Assembly (NCBI GenBank): GCA_002002485.1
Contig: MQVI01000001.1
Span: forward strand, 1-64,000
DNA: 64,000 nucleotides
Direction of reading: 5' to 3'
Origin: Pasteurellaceae bacterium 15-036681
GTDB taxonomy: Bacteria > Pseudomonadota > Gammaproteobacteria > Enterobacterales > Pasteurellaceae
The position numbers were made by a program, and so were the translations under genes. Under the pieces are notes generated by a model. The model was not told the origin of the DNA. It was given only the letters and a program-made list of their open reading frames with translations, and made no database searches. Shown here piece after piece: positions 28,834 through 37,884 of this stretch. Position 1 is the first letter of the stretch; each line of letters starts with the position of its first letter.

Positions 28834-29439
28834 ATGTCTGACACTTCAAATTTTTCTGAGTATCTTACCCAAAAATATAATCTAACCAAAACTCATTCAG
28901 AAGTTTTAAATGCAATTAACTATATTAATCAAGGTAAAGCACTTGACCTTGGTTGTGGTCGAGGGCGTAATTCACTCTATTTAAATAAACTTGGTTTTGA
29001 AGTAGATGCCGTGGATTTTAACGAAAGCAGTATTCAGTTCTTAAATCATGTGATTGAGCAAGAGCAAATGCAGAATCTTCATACTGCAGTTTATGATATC
29101 AATGAAGCTACTGTGCAAGACGAATATGATCTGATTATTTCAACTGTCGTAATGATGTTCTTAGATCGTACACGCATTCCAGCTATTATTAAAAATATGC
29201 AGGCAAATACTAAAGTTGGTGGCTACAATCTTATTGTATGCGCAATGAGTACTGATGAATATCCTTGTCCAATGCCGTTTTCTTTCACTTTTGCAGAAGG
29301 TGAATTAAGCCATTACTATAAAGATTGGGAATTGGTGAAATATAATGAAGATCTTGGCGAATTACACAAAACTGATGCAAATGGGAATCGCATTAAAATG
29401 CGTTTTGCAACAATGTTAGCGAAAAAAATTAAATCATAA
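28834..29439 (+). CDS. tehB: tellurite-resistance methyltransferase TehB
   Basis: A 201-residue SAM-dependent methyltransferase. The SAM motif [10 protein letters not shown] spans residues 38-47, followed by [11 protein letters not shown] with the ribose-binding acidic residue, and [15 protein letters not shown]. TehB methylates or detoxifies tellurite, and in Haemophilus it has been linked to oxidant resistance and heme use. This form lacks the N-terminal extension seen in Haemophilus influenzae TehB. It has its own terminator, shared with convergent tusA. Confidence 0.92.
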   Translation: MSDTSNFSEYLTQKYNLTKTHSEVLNAINYINQGKALDLGCGRGRNSLYLNKLGFEVDAVDFNESSIQFLNHVIEQEQMQNLHTAVYDINEATVQDEYDLIISTVVMMFLDRTRIPAIIKNMQANTKVGGYNLIVCAMSTDEYPCPMPFSFTFAEGELSHYYKDWELVKYNEDLGELHKTDANGNRIKMRFATMLAKKIKS

Positions 29440-29474
29440 TAAACCTCAAAAAACAAACTGAAAATCCCAACCTT

Positions 29475-29512
29475 GTGGCGCATTGACTCCCTAATCTTTG
29501 CGCCACTTTTTT
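29475..29512. terminator. shared terminator of tehB and tusA
   Basis: Stem GTGGCGCA (29475-29482) and TGCGCCAC (29499-29506) with a 16-nt loop. TTTTTT follows on the plus strand for tehB. The minus-strand side has only a weak T-rich run, so it is less convincing for tusA. Confidence 0.82.
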
Positions 29513-29517
29513 ATCTA

Positions 29518-29760
29518 TTATTCTAACCCTTTCTTAATCCAATATTGATAGGGTGTACTATCCGTTTTACTGTCTAGCAGAGTATGATCCATAAATTGAC
29601 AAAAACTTGGAATATCACGAGTAGTTGCAGGATCATCTGCTATAATATGTAACACCTCACCGTCACTCATATTACGAATGGTTTTACGCGTAAGCATTAC
29701 AGGTTCTGGACAACGTAGCCCGAGGGTATCTAATGTTTGGTTAATGGTGATATTACTCAT
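29518..29760 (-). CDS. tusA: sulfur carrier protein TusA
   Basis: An 80-residue sulfur relay protein that passes persulfide sulfur toward 2-thiouridine synthesis on tRNA. The active cysteine is C17 in [14 protein letters not shown] 29760 ([14 protein letters not shown]) follows AGGAAAATAA and gives the normal length. The open frame reaches 29868 but that extension is hydrophobic and not family-like. Genes tusBCD and tusE are not in the window. Confidence 0.94.
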   Translation of the reverse strand: MSNITINQTLDTLGLRCPEPVMLTRKTIRNMSDGEVLHIIADDPATTRDIPSFCQFMDHTLLDSKTDSTPYQYWIKKGLE

Positions 29761-30133
29761 ATTTATTTTCCTAAAATATAAAAAGAATACCTCGAACAAA
29801 TCGTATATTCGTAGGGGGAATTTATTTCTATTCATTAATAAATTAACGAAATTATGTAAAAGTTGCACAAATCAAATATTTGAATTCACCACTCTCTCCC
29901 TCTGGGAGAGAGACCGCAAAAATTGCGTTCAGCAATTTTTGCAGAGAGAGGGTAACAAGTGGCAATATTTAAGGAATATTTAACAATTTCCCACTCCCGG
30001 AGGAAGAGGGTGTAAATAAGCCGCCTGTACAACTACTACATAATACCGTGAATTAAATTTGGGCTGAAATAAACCCGGCCTCGACGAAAACTAATAATTA
30101 CCGAGGTCTTTAGTCAGAAATTATGGGAGCTTT
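29761..30133. other. 373-bp gene-free region between tusA and pepQ
   Basis: This divergent intergenic region must contain promoters for tusA and pepQ. It holds the double-hairpin repeat at 29888-29956, and, closer to pepQ, two small inverted repeats: GGGCTGAAATAAACCC (30060-30075) and CCTCG...CGAGG (about 30078-30105). No ORF, tRNA or clear -35/-10 pair is seen. Confidence 0.6.
29888..29956 (-). repeat. 70-bp double-hairpin repeat, copy 2
   Basis: Inverted relative to copy 1 at 21761-21830. The long stem is GCAAAAATTGC (29916-29926) and GCAATTTTTGC (29932-29942) with loop GTTCA. The second hairpin is CTCTCTCCC/GGGAGAGAG-like. The stem base pairs differ from copy 1 but pairing is kept. Confidence 0.85.
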
Positions 30134-31456
30134 ATGAAACAATTATTTGCACAACACATTTCACGCATTCAGCACATTATTCAAGATTGTTTAGAAATAG
30201 CACGTCTTGATGGAATCTGGATCTACTCAGGATCAGCAAAATACCATTTCCTCGACGATCAAACAGCACCATTTAAGATCAATCCCCACTTCAACTATAT
30301 CTTTCCTGAACCAACCGCTGAACATAGCTGGCTCTATCTTGACGGTAAAAATAAACCGAAAGTTTACTTCTATGCACCACAAGACTATTGGCACGTGGCG
30401 CCAAACCCACCGCAAGATGCTTTTTTTGCAGAGCAATTTGATTGGCAACTATTAACGGATACCACTCAAATCCAAAATTATATTCAAAATCCGCAATATT
30501 GTGCCTTTATTGGTGAAAATACAGATTTAGCTCGCGAGTTAGGCTTTAGCGAGATTAATCCCAAAAAGGTGCTCAATGTACTGCATTTTGAACGTTCGAT
30601 CAAAAGTGAATTTGAAGTTGAATGCATTTATCGTGCGCAATTCACAGCCTTAAAAGGGCATAAAGCGGCTAAAGATGCATTTTTTGCTGGCAAAAGTGAG
30701 TTTGAAATTAATCTCGCTTATTTGCAAGCCACTTTGCAATCGGATTGCCATGTGCCTTATGGCAATATCGTTGCAATTAATCAAAACAGCGCTATTTTAC
30801 ACTATACTAAGCTCAATACCCAATTACCGAAAGAACGTTATAGTTTTTTATTAGATGCAGGTACAAGCTATCTAGGTTATGCCTCTGATTTAACTCGCAG
30901 CTATGCTTTTGATCCAAATAGTGAATTTGCTCAATTAGTGGCAAAACTTGATCAATTTAAATTGGATATTATTGATAATTTAGAGATAGGTTTTAACTAC
31001 CTAAGTTATCATACCCAAATGCACCAATGGATGTCTCAATTACTTAATGAGTTTGAATTTGTGAAACTACCTGCTGAGCAAATTTTTGAGGAAGGCATTA
31101 GTCGCGCTTTCTTCCCCCATGGTTTAGGCCATCAGCTTGGTTTACAGGTGCATGATGTAGCAGGATTCCAGCAGAATCGTCGTGGTACTCACAAATCAGC
31201 ACCAGAAATTTATCCGAGTTTGCGCTGTACTCGCGATTTAGCTAAAGGTATGGTATTAACCATTGAACCAGGGTTTTACTTTATTGATATGTTGCTAAAT
31301 AATTGGAAAAACTCACCGCTTGCACGATTCTTTAATTGGGATAAAATTAACCAGTTTAAGCGATATGGCGGTATTCGTAGCGAAGATAATATCGTGATGC
31401 GAGCAAATGGCGCAGAAAATTTAACAGCAAAAGCTGAGAAAATAATTATTGAATAA
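30134..31456 (+). CDS. pepQ: Xaa-Pro dipeptidase
   Basis: A 440-residue metallopeptidase that splits dipeptides with C-terminal proline. The C-terminal pita-bread domain (about 160-440) keeps the two-metal ligands: [17 protein letters not shown] (two aspartates), [16 protein letters not shown] (histidine), [10 protein letters not shown] (glutamate) and [10 protein letters not shown] (glutamate). The length matches E. coli PepQ. The ribosome site TGGGAGCTTT is good. It is a single gene upstream of argH. Confidence 0.94.
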   Translation: MKQLFAQHISRIQHIIQDCLEIARLDGIWIYSGSAKYHFLDDQTAPFKINPHFNYIFPEPTAEHSWLYLDGKNKPKVYFYAPQDYWHVAPNPPQDAFFAEQFDWQLLTDTTQIQNYIQNPQYCAFIGENTDLARELGFSEINPKKVLNVLHFERSIKSEFEVECIYRAQFTALKGHKAAKDAFFAGKSEFEINLAYLQATLQSDCHVPYGNIVAINQNSAILHYTKLNTQLPKERYSFLLDAGTSYLGYASDLTRSYAFDPNSEFAQLVAKLDQFKLDIIDNLEIGFNYLSYHTQMHQWMSQLLNEFEFVKLPAEQIFEEGISRAFFPHGLGHQLGLQVHDVAGFQQNRRGTHKSAPEIYPSLRCTRDLAKGMVLTIEPGFYFIDMLLNNWKNSPLARFFNWDKINQFKRYGGIRSEDNIVMRANGAENLTAKAEKIIIE

Positions 31457-31537
31457 AACTGCATAATTATGCAATAATATCGCTAATTTCAAGCGGTCAA
31501 ATCCGCTTTTTTATTTACAAGAATTAAGGAACAAACT

Positions 31538-32914
31538 ATGGCACTTTGGGGTGGACGTTTCACACAGGCAGCTGACCAACAATTCAAATATTTTAACGAT
31601 TCATTGCGTTTTGACTACCGTTTAGCATTACAAGATATTGATGGCTCAATCGGTTGGGCAAAAGCAATTCAATCAGTTGGCGTTATTACCGAAACTGAGC
31701 TTGAGGAATTAATCAATGCACTAAAAACACTACGTGCAGAAGTTTCACCAAATTTAGCAATCGTATTACAAGAAGACGCAGAAGATATTCACAGCTGGGT
31801 TGAGCTTCAATTAATCAAAAAAGTCGGTGATTTAGGTAAAAAATTACACACAGGTCGTAGCCGTAATGACCAAGTTGCCGTGGATATGAAACTTTGGTGT
31901 AAAGCGCAAGTGCTTTCACTACAAGAATCGATCCGTGCCTTACAAGAGAAATTAGTGGAAACGGCAGAAGCAAACCAACATTCTGTAATGCCAGGCTATA
32001 CTCACTTACAACGCGCGCAACCAATCACTTTTGCACACTGGTGTATGGCATACTATGAAATGTTAGAGCGTGACTATACGCGTTTAACTGACGCTTATAA
32101 ACGTATGAATACTTGCCCACTAGGCTCTGGTGCATTAGCAGGTACTGCTTATGCGATAGATCGTGATTTATTAGCACAAAACTTAGGGTTTGAAACCGCA
32201 ACTCGCAACAGCTTAGACAGCGTATCAGACCGTGACCACGTGTTAGAGTTATTAGCAGCAGCATCAATCAGCATGATGCACCTTTCTCGCTTCGCTGAAG
32301 ATTTAATTATCTTCAACAGCGGTGAATCACACTTTGTGGAATTATCAGATCGAGTAACTTCTGGTTCTTCATTAATGCCACAGAAAAAAAACCCAGATGC
32401 GTGTGAATTAGTGCGTGGTAAAACAGGTCGCGTATTTGGTGCATTAACTGGCTTGCTTGCAACCTTAAAAGGTTTACCGTTAGCTTATAACAAAGATATG
32501 CAAGAAGATAAAGAAGGTATCTTTGATGCAATCGAAACATGGCAGGCTTGCGTAAATATCTCAGCATTAGTGTTAGAAGATATCAAAGTAGATACCGAGC
32601 GTACTAAAGAAGCGGCTCAACAAGGTTATGCGAATGCAACAGAATTAGCAGACTACTTAGTAGCTAAAGGCATTCCATTCCGTGAAGCGCATCATATTGT
32701 AGGTGAGGCAGTAGTTTATGCTATTGAGCAAAAACGAGCGTTAGAGCAACTAAGCTTAGATGAGTTTAGACAATTCCATGCTGTGATTGCAGAAGATGTT
32801 TACCCAATTCTGTCATTAGAATCTTGTTTAGCAAAACGTTGTGCAAAAGGTGGTGTAAACCTTGAGCGTGTTGCAGAAGCGATCGCTACGGCAAAGAAAA
32901 ATCTAGGCGCGTAA
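31538..32914 (+). CDS. argH: argininosuccinate lyase
   Basis: Splits argininosuccinate to arginine and fumarate, the last step of arginine synthesis. The 458 residues show the fumarase/aspartase superfamily signature [11 protein letters not shown] (about 283-293), the [11 protein letters not shown] segment, and the TAYAIDR region. A good ribosome site (TTAAGGAACAAACT) precedes the ATG. It is followed after 25 bp by a small unknown gene that may be co-transcribed. No other arg genes are in the window. Confidence 0.97.
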   Translation: MALWGGRFTQAADQQFKYFNDSLRFDYRLALQDIDGSIGWAKAIQSVGVITETELEELINALKTLRAEVSPNLAIVLQEDAEDIHSWVELQLIKKVGDLGKKLHTGRSRNDQVAVDMKLWCKAQVLSLQESIRALQEKLVETAEANQHSVMPGYTHLQRAQPITFAHWCMAYYEMLERDYTRLTDAYKRMNTCPLGSGALAGTAYAIDRDLLAQNLGFETATRNSLDSVSDRDHVLELLAAASISMMHLSRFAEDLIIFNSGESHFVELSDRVTSGSSLMPQKKNPDACELVRGKTGRVFGALTGLLATLKGLPLAYNKDMQEDKEGIFDAIETWQACVNISALVLEDIKVDTERTKEAAQQGYANATELADYLVAKGIPFREAHHIVGEAVVYAIEQKRALEQLSLDEFRQFHAVIAEDVYPILSLESCLAKRCAKGGVNLERVAEAIATAKKNLGA

Positions 32915-32939
32915 TTTAATAAATTCTTGGAAAAATGAC

Positions 32940-33356
32940 ATGTTATATTCAGTTTTAACCGAACAATTATTAATTGGGCAACCATTCCGTACTGGCGCTC
33001 ACTCTACTGAACATGAACATCTAGTTGTTATGTTTGAAGACGATGGCGAAACAGGCTACTTTTATGCCATGGATTTACATCAAGAATCACAACCAGTGGT
33101 GGACAACTTATTCGTCTATCGCGTTGCAGATGTAAAACAAGATAGCTTAAAAGAGCCTCGCCAGCTGCAAATTTGTTGGAGCGAAGATGGATATAAAGCT
33201 TTCCTTCTTATTAATGGCTATCCGCATGCGGTATTTGATTTTAGAGAGTTTGTTGGCTACAACCGTACTAAATTGCCAGAGCCAGAATTAACAAGCATGT
33301 GGCGACATAAAGAAACAACACAAGAACTCGTGGATAGCTGGTTAATTAATGGCTAG
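32940..33356 (+). CDS. small conserved hypothetical protein (possibly DUF2251)
   Basis: A 138-residue soluble protein with no signal peptide or membrane helix. It is rich in beta-strand-like segments such as HLVVMFEDDGETGYFYAMD, QLQICWSEDGYKAFLLINGYPHAVFDF, and ends in a helical tail. It resembles small Pasteurellaceae proteins that I believe fall in DUF2251, but I am not certain of the family. It follows argH by 25 bp and is ended by a terminator at 33380-33416, so the two probably form one transcript. Confidence 0.72.
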   Translation: MLYSVLTEQLLIGQPFRTGAHSTEHEHLVVMFEDDGETGYFYAMDLHQESQPVVDNLFVYRVADVKQDSLKEPRQLQICWSEDGYKAFLLINGYPHAVFDFREFVGYNRTKLPEPELTSMWRHKETTQELVDSWLING

Positions 33357-33379
33357 TTCAACGAAATAAGTAGCACAAA

Positions 33380-33416
33380 GGCTGACTTTTCTTAATACAG
33401 GAAAGTCGGCCTTTTT
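33380..33416 (+). terminator. terminator after argH unit
   Basis: Stem GGCTGACTTT (33380-33389) and AAAGTCGGCC (33402-33411), one G-U pair, followed by TTTTT. Confidence 0.9.
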
Positions 33417-33447
33417 ATTATACGCAAAGGTAGTTTGCTTATAACAA

Positions 33448-33479
33448 AAAAGGAACTATTCCTGAAAATAGTTCCTTTT
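33448..33479 (-). terminator. terminator after nrfD
   Basis: Perfect 13-bp stem AAAAGGAACTATT (33448-33460) and AATAGTTCCTTTT (33467-33479), 6-nt loop. On the minus strand the stem is followed by T residues (complement of the A-run at 33445-33450). It could also act on the plus strand. Confidence 0.88.
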
Positions 33480-33521
33480 AAGATGATTGTCGGCAATACA
33501 GAATATCTTCTCAATCCTTAA

Positions 33522-34472
33522 TTAAGCAATCGTCAACTGACCGCCATATAGGATAAAGAATCGTAAGCAAAATACGCCGATTAAACCTGCAATCGCTAAT
33601 CCAATAATAAAGCCTTTATTGTGTTTCATTTTCTCACAAGCAAGTTGATTTGCTAGGAATGGTAATACTAAGCCAATCGCTACTACGCCAATCCAGAATA
33701 CACTTCCCCAGAAACCTGACAGTGCATTACTTGCTGCTAATGCTTTTTGACCACCACCGAAGTATAAACCTACGAAGAAAGCAAATAGCGTTAGCATTTC
33801 AGTTAAGACTGTTGGCGTTTCAAATTTATGCAAAAAATGCACTTCATCTGAATGAGTTGAAACTTTGCCAACCACTAACACCGCAATTAATAAAGCAGCA
33901 ATACCTGATGAAGTCCCCGATACCAAGAATAATAATGGTAACACAGGGTTATTTAACATTGGGTAGCTGACTAATGCTGAGAGTAAAAAGCCTGTATAAG
34001 CCCCTAATGCTACAGCTAAGAAAGCAAGGAATAATTCGATAATATTAGTGAATTTTCCTGCTACATCAATCAAGCTAAATACAAATTTTGGAATAAAGCT
34101 GAAAGTTTTCGCCAACCAATCTTTAAAAATAATCGCAAGCCAGATAAATAATACTGCCATGAACACTTGGAACAGCATTACCCCCATCGACATCACCGAA
34201 TCAAACTGGTAGTTAAACATTAAATACCAGAATGTCCACGGACGTGCTAAGTGGAAAATCAGTAGCGTTAAGCCTACGATTGTTGCCCCTGGAGCTAAAA
34301 TTGCAGTACTACGGATAATCCAGCTTTCACTTGGATTTGCCAATTTATGGCTACGCTTATATAACACAGCCAACAACGTTGTACCTGCAGAAATACCGAG
34401 TAAAAATAGATAGACTGCAATACTAGAATCCCACACGAGATTCGGAGTATGGAAAGGAACATATTCGTTCAT
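33522..34472 (-). CDS. nrfD: NrfD, membrane quinol dehydrogenase subunit
   Basis: A 316-residue integral membrane protein with about eight predicted helices (for example AVYLFLLGISAGTTLLAVLY and VFWIGVVAIGLVLPFLA). In the Nrf system it oxidises menaquinol and passes electrons to NrfC and then to NrfB and NrfA. Its start overlaps the stop of nrfC by 4 bp (ATGA), so translation is coupled. It is the last gene of the nrfABCD operon here; nrfE, nrfF and nrfG are not in the window. Confidence 0.94.
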   Translation of the reverse strand: MNEYVPFHTPNLVWDSSIAVYLFLLGISAGTTLLAVLYKRSHKLANPSESWIIRSTAILAPGATIVGLTLLIFHLARPWTFWYLMFNYQFDSVMSMGVMLFQVFMAVLFIWLAIIFKDWLAKTFSFIPKFVFSLIDVAGKFTNIIELFLAFLAVALGAYTGFLLSALVSYPMLNNPVLPLLFLVSGTSSGIAALLIAVLVVGKVSTHSDEVHFLHKFETPTVLTEMLTLFAFFVGLYFGGGQKALAASNALSGFWGSVFWIGVVAIGLVLPFLANQLACEKMKHNKGFIIGLAIAGLIGVFCLRFFILYGGQLTIA

Positions 34473-35155
34473 CGTCTTGGTTCTCCGTGTTCAAATGGGA
34501 CATGATATAGATTTGGCTGGGTGCCAAGCTCTACCTTAGTACGATAAACAGGTTTTTCCTTAATCGCTTTGGAAATTTCGCTTTGTGGATCATTCAAGTC
34601 ACCAAATACTAACGCTTTAGTTGGGCAACTTTCCACACAAGCAGGTTGTTTACCGACAGCCAAGTTAGTATCACGACAGAAGTTACATTTATCTGCAGTT
34701 TTATGTTCTGGGTGAATAAAACGCACACGATAAGGGCAAACAGCGATACAGTATGAACAGCCGACACATAAATCGCGATTTACATCAACGATCCCCGTTT
34801 CTTTATCGATAAACGAAGCACCAGTTGGACAAACACTTACACAAGGAGCATTGGTACAGTGTTGGCAAGATTGACGGAAAAATTCATACTCAACATTTGG
34901 AAATTCACCATAAGGCTCGCTTCGGATAATTTCTAAGCGTGATACGCCTTCTGGTACCTTATTTACATCACGGCAAGCATCCATACAAGCAGTACAGCCA
35001 ATACAAGATTGCTCATCATGTAACATCGCATAGCGAATTTTTTTCTTTTCGCTCTCAGAAGCTAAGGAGAGAGAGCTGGTAGCAAGCCCTGTTGTGCCTG
35101 CTACGGCGATTACTGCTCCTGCCCCTGAGATGAAATCTCTACGGGAACAGCTCAT
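34469..35155 (-). CDS. nrfC: NrfC, four-cluster ferredoxin subunit
   Basis: A 228-residue iron-sulfur protein that carries electrons from NrfD to the periplasmic cytochromes. The N-terminus MSCSRRDFISGAGAVIAV is a Tat signal with the twin arginine. Four cysteine sets for [4Fe-4S] clusters follow: CIGCTACMDAC, CQHCTNAPCVSVCP, CVGCSYCIAVCP and CNFC with CVESCP. The ATG overlaps the TGA that ends the extended nrfB frame (ATGA), which shows that the nrfB frame originally ran to this point. Confidence 0.95.
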   Translation of the reverse strand: MSCSRRDFISGAGAVIAVAGTTGLATSSLSLASESEKKKIRYAMLHDEQSCIGCTACMDACRDVNKVPEGVSRLEIIRSEPYGEFPNVEYEFFRQSCQHCTNAPCVSVCPTGASFIDKETGIVDVNRDLCVGCSYCIAVCPYRVRFIHPEHKTADKCNFCRDTNLAVGKQPACVESCPTKALVFGDLNDPQSEISKAIKEKPVYRTKVELGTQPNLYHVPFEHGEPRR

Positions 35156-35766
35156 TTTGAATCCTTAGTTGAAAGTTGTTTAGTTTGTTTTTTCTCGTGA
35201 ATATCGCTGTGGCAATCAACGCAGAGTTTTATACGTTGTTTTGGCTCAGTTGCTTTCATAGGCTCTGTTTCTGGGTGTAATTTATGGCAATTTACACACG
35301 CCATTTTATTGGCATGAACATCATGCGCCCAGAAAGTTTTACGAAGTTAATCTGGCTCATGACACGCAAAACAAACCATATTTTGCTCTTGCGGACTACG
35401 CTCTAAATCTGGATTTTTCGCCTTGCCCATTGCACTAAAGCGCATCACATCTTTTACACCTTTACGGTGGTTTTCTGAAATATTGCCATGACAAGTCGTA
35501 CAGTTTAACTGTTCACCTGTATTTGGGCTTTTTGTATCTTTTTGGAAATGTTTACCAGCATGTTCAAAGGCTGATAAATGCCCGTGACAGTCCACACAAT
35601 ATTTGTTTGGATCACGACGTGCATCTTTAGCAATCTGTGCGCCATCCGCTGAATCAATCCAAAGTGGTTTTGGTGGCGCTGGCATTTCAGCCAACGCACT
35701 ACCTGCAACTGCAAAGAAACCGACTAAAGTGACCGCTTGCGCAAGTTTTGAGAGTAATTTTTTCAT
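35152..35766 (-). pseudogene. nrfB: nrfB, pentaheme cytochrome c with an in-frame stop
   Basis: NrfB is the pentaheme electron carrier between NrfCD and nitrite reductase NrfA. From ATG 35766 the frame has a signal peptide and three CXXCH heme sites (CVDCH, CTTCH, CFACH), then TAA at 35347-35349 after residue 139. Reading on in the same frame without a shift gives LRKTFWAHDVHANKMACVNCH and CVDCH, the fourth and fifth heme sites, ending with TGA 35152-35154 that overlaps the nrfC ATG. The whole frame is 204 codons plus stop. So one nonsense codon interrupts an otherwise intact gene. The shorter product (35347-35766) would keep three hemes. A sequencing error is possible. Confidence 0.88.
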
Positions 35767-35784
35767 AGTAACCTCAACTTATCG

Positions 35785-37245
35785 CTATTTCGCGTCCGCT
35801 GGTAATAAGCCTTTTTCTTTTGCTTCTTTTTCCCATTGTGGAACAATGGTACGTAAGAATTCATCTTTAGCCACTTGTTCTTTAGGAATATCTAAACCAA
35901 TCGCTTTTTGTGCTTTTTCCATTGTAGAGATATCTGGGAATTCAATCGGCGTTGCAACACCATGTTTTGTTAAAATTACTGCTAATTTTGTACGAGCATC
36001 TGCTGCACGATCTAAACCAGTACCGATTACATGTAAAATCACATCAGGTGCGTGCATATGGCCACCGTGACCTGCTGCTGAATAATCCCAGCGCCATTGA
36101 GCGTGGCGGATATCTTGTAATGCAGCTTTCATCTCTTCTTCAGTTGCCCCCACTTCCCAAGCTTTTTTCGCCTCCCAGTGGGCCTTAACTAATTGATCTT
36201 CCAAACGAACCATTACATCTTTAACTTGTTTTTTGTGCTCTTTTACACGAGTTTGTAAAGTCTCTTTGCTTTGCTCGTGGCAAGTTTTACAAGTGTGTTC
36301 GAAGTTATCAAATGGATTACCAATTTTGTGGTCGGTATAAACTTTACCGTCTTTAGTTTCCACTTTAGGCATATGGCAATCAATACAAGTTACACCATTT
36401 TTACCATGAGTACCTAATGACCATGTTTCAAAATCAGGGTGCTGTGCTTTTAACATTGGTGCTTTTGATAAACTGTGAACCCAGTCGTTAAATTTGATTT
36501 CGTCATAGTATTTTTCCATACTATCAACATCAACACCTTTATCCCATGGGAAAGTCACTGCTTTTTCTTTACCAGCAAAGTAATACTCTACGTGGCAGTT
36601 AGAACATACTGCAGCACGCTGACCATGTTTATCTAAGTTTTGGAATGTCCAACCGATTGCATCTAAAGCACGTAATACGTGTGGGCGAGCAACGCGTAAT
36701 GCTGCTTTACCCTCTTCAAAATCTTTTGAAGTTGTATCATGGCAGTCTGCACAGCCAATTGGGTTTACAATTTCTGCTCCATATTTCGCCCATTTCTCAT
36801 CAAAATAGCCTACTTCACCTTTTTCAGCGATTAAACGCGGTACATCAGGGCTCTTACAAGACCAACACGCCATAGGTTGTGGGCCTGCATCAGGGCTCAT
36901 CGGTGCACCTGTACGTAAAATATTACGTACATCAGTCACTGCATAAAAGTGACCACGAGGTTTGTTATACTCTTTTGAGAATGCATAACCACTCCAAAGT
37001 ATGACTAAGCGAGGATCTTCTTGTAACGCAGCAGTAATTTCTGATGATTCAGAAGTTGCTTTCCAAGAATTATATTGAAGAGGATATTTTTCTTCGAATT
37101 TATGATTTGCCGATTCAATTTTAAGATCAGGTTTTGGGCCTTCAAATTCTTTAGCCTCGCCAGCCCAAGCAGATTGGACTACTCCTAGCATAGCCATAAC
37201 ACCTAATGCTAGACCACTTTTTAACATTTTGCCTACGTGTTTCAC
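35785..37245 (-). CDS. nrfA: cytochrome c nitrite reductase, catalytic subunit
   Basis: Periplasmic pentaheme enzyme that reduces nitrite to ammonium with six electrons. The active-site heme uses CXXCK (CWSCKSPDV, about residue 120) and four others use CXXCH (CADCH, CSNCH, CIDCH, CKTCH). A signal peptide is present ([14 protein letters not shown]... ending AWA). I choose GTG 37245 because TGTGGGAGG stands 7 bases upstream; the frame is open to 37260. About 486 residues is normal. It heads the nrfABCD operon, 18 bp before nrfB. The haem-lyase genes nrfEFG needed for CXXCK attachment are elsewhere. Confidence 0.95.
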   Translation of the reverse strand: MKHVGKMLKSGLALGVMAMLGVVQSAWAGEAKEFEGPKPDLKIESANHKFEEKYPLQYNSWKATSESSEITAALQEDPRLVILWSGYAFSKEYNKPRGHFYAVTDVRNILRTGAPMSPDAGPQPMACWSCKSPDVPRLIAEKGEVGYFDEKWAKYGAEIVNPIGCADCHDTTSKDFEEGKAALRVARPHVLRALDAIGWTFQNLDKHGQRAAVCSNCHVEYYFAGKEKAVTFPWDKGVDVDSMEKYYDEIKFNDWVHSLSKAPMLKAQHPDFETWSLGTHGKNGVTCIDCHMPKVETKDGKVYTDHKIGNPFDNFEHTCKTCHEQSKETLQTRVKEHKKQVKDVMVRLEDQLVKAHWEAKKAWEVGATEEEMKAALQDIRHAQWRWDYSAAGHGGHMHAPDVILHVIGTGLDRAADARTKLAVILTKHGVATPIEFPDISTMEKAQKAIGLDIPKEQVAKDEFLRTIVPQWEKEAKEKGLLPADAK

Positions 37246-37533
37246 GTGAGCCTCCCACAATAAAAGTTTGAAAATGAGAATATTTCTTATTAAAAAACAA
37301 TAAGATAAACAAGATATACATGTGAGAGAATATTGAAAAACCTAGTATGTTACTAGGGAATTTTAAAGAAATTTAACCTAAATTTGACATATTTCAAACT
37401 TGTTCAAAAAACATCATTATTTTGATAGTTTTTGATGATTAATAAGCAAACATCAAAATGATTTGCCTAACATTATAATTCAGGTATTTAATAGAGAGGA
37501 TAAATTAACTGTAATTTAGTTAATTCAAAGTAT
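37246..37533 (-). promoter_or_regulatory. nrf operon upstream region with possible FNR site
   Basis: An AT-rich region of about 290 bp between nrfA and the tRNA terminator. On the plus strand TTGATGATTAATAA at 37432-37445 matches the FNR consensus TTGATNNNNATCAA at 8 of 10 fixed positions. nrf operons are normally controlled by FNR and NarL/NarP, so the site is plausible but weak. No other gene is seen in the region. Confidence 0.4.
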
Positions 37534-37555
37534 AAAAAAAGTCGCTAATGCGACT
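37534..37555 (-). terminator. terminator after the tRNA pair
   Basis: On the minus strand AGTCGC-ATTA-GCGACT is followed by TTTTTTT. It ends the tRNA-Gly/tRNA-Leu transcript. Confidence 0.92.
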
Positions 37556-37579
37556 ATCTTCTATTTGGCTTTTTAAGAA

Positions 37580-37666
37580 TGGTGCCCGAGGCCAGACTTG
37601 AACTGGCACGCCCCGAAAGGCGAGGGATTTTAAATCCCTTGCGTCTACCGATTCCGCCACTCGGGC
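37580..37666 (-). tRNA. tRNA-Leu (anticodon UAA)
   Basis: An 87-nt class II tRNA. The acceptor stem is GCCCGAG/CTCGGGC, the anticodon stem AGGGA/TCCCT encloses TTTAAAA with anticodon TAA, there is a long variable arm (CGCCTTTCGGGGCG) and the T-loop GTTCAAGTC. The 3' CCA is encoded. It lies 6 bp downstream of tRNA-Gly and is followed by a terminator. Confidence 0.97.
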
Positions 37667-37672
37667 AAAAAA

Positions 37673-37748
<76 letters not shown>

Positions 37749-37750
37749 AA

Positions 37751-37777
37751 AAAACGCTACGTTTGCAGTAGCGTTTT
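37751..37777 (-). terminator. terminator-like hairpin in the tRNA-Gly leader
   Basis: AACGCTAC (37753-37760) and GTAGCGTT (37768-37775) form a perfect stem with a 7-nt loop. On the minus strand it is followed by TTTTTT and then directly by the first base of tRNA-Gly. It lies between the strong promoter at 37788-37815 and the tRNA. It may be an attenuator or a processing signal. Confidence 0.7.
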
Positions 37778-37787
37778 GATGTGGTGC

Positions 37788-37815
37788 ATTTTAATGATTT
37801 GAAAATTTATGTCAA
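37788..37815 (-). promoter_or_regulatory. promoter of the tRNA-Gly/tRNA-Leu operon
   Basis: On the minus strand TTGACA (37810-37815), a 16-bp spacer, then TAAAAT (37788-37793). The -35 is perfect and the -10 differs at one position. Transcription should begin about 37781. Confidence 0.8.
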
Positions 37816-37884
37816 TAACAAATATAAAAAACTTGAACTAACCGTATAAAAATCATTCTGTTGATATTTATTACCTGATTGAGA

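Noticed and set aside
30060-30130. Small RNA or structured leader before pepQ.
   Set aside because: Two short inverted repeats are present but there is no promoter, no clear terminator and no family match.
35347-35766. A naturally short 139-residue triheme NrfB.
   Set aside because: The frame continues without a shift to two more CXXCH sites and overlaps the nrfC start, which a true end would not do.
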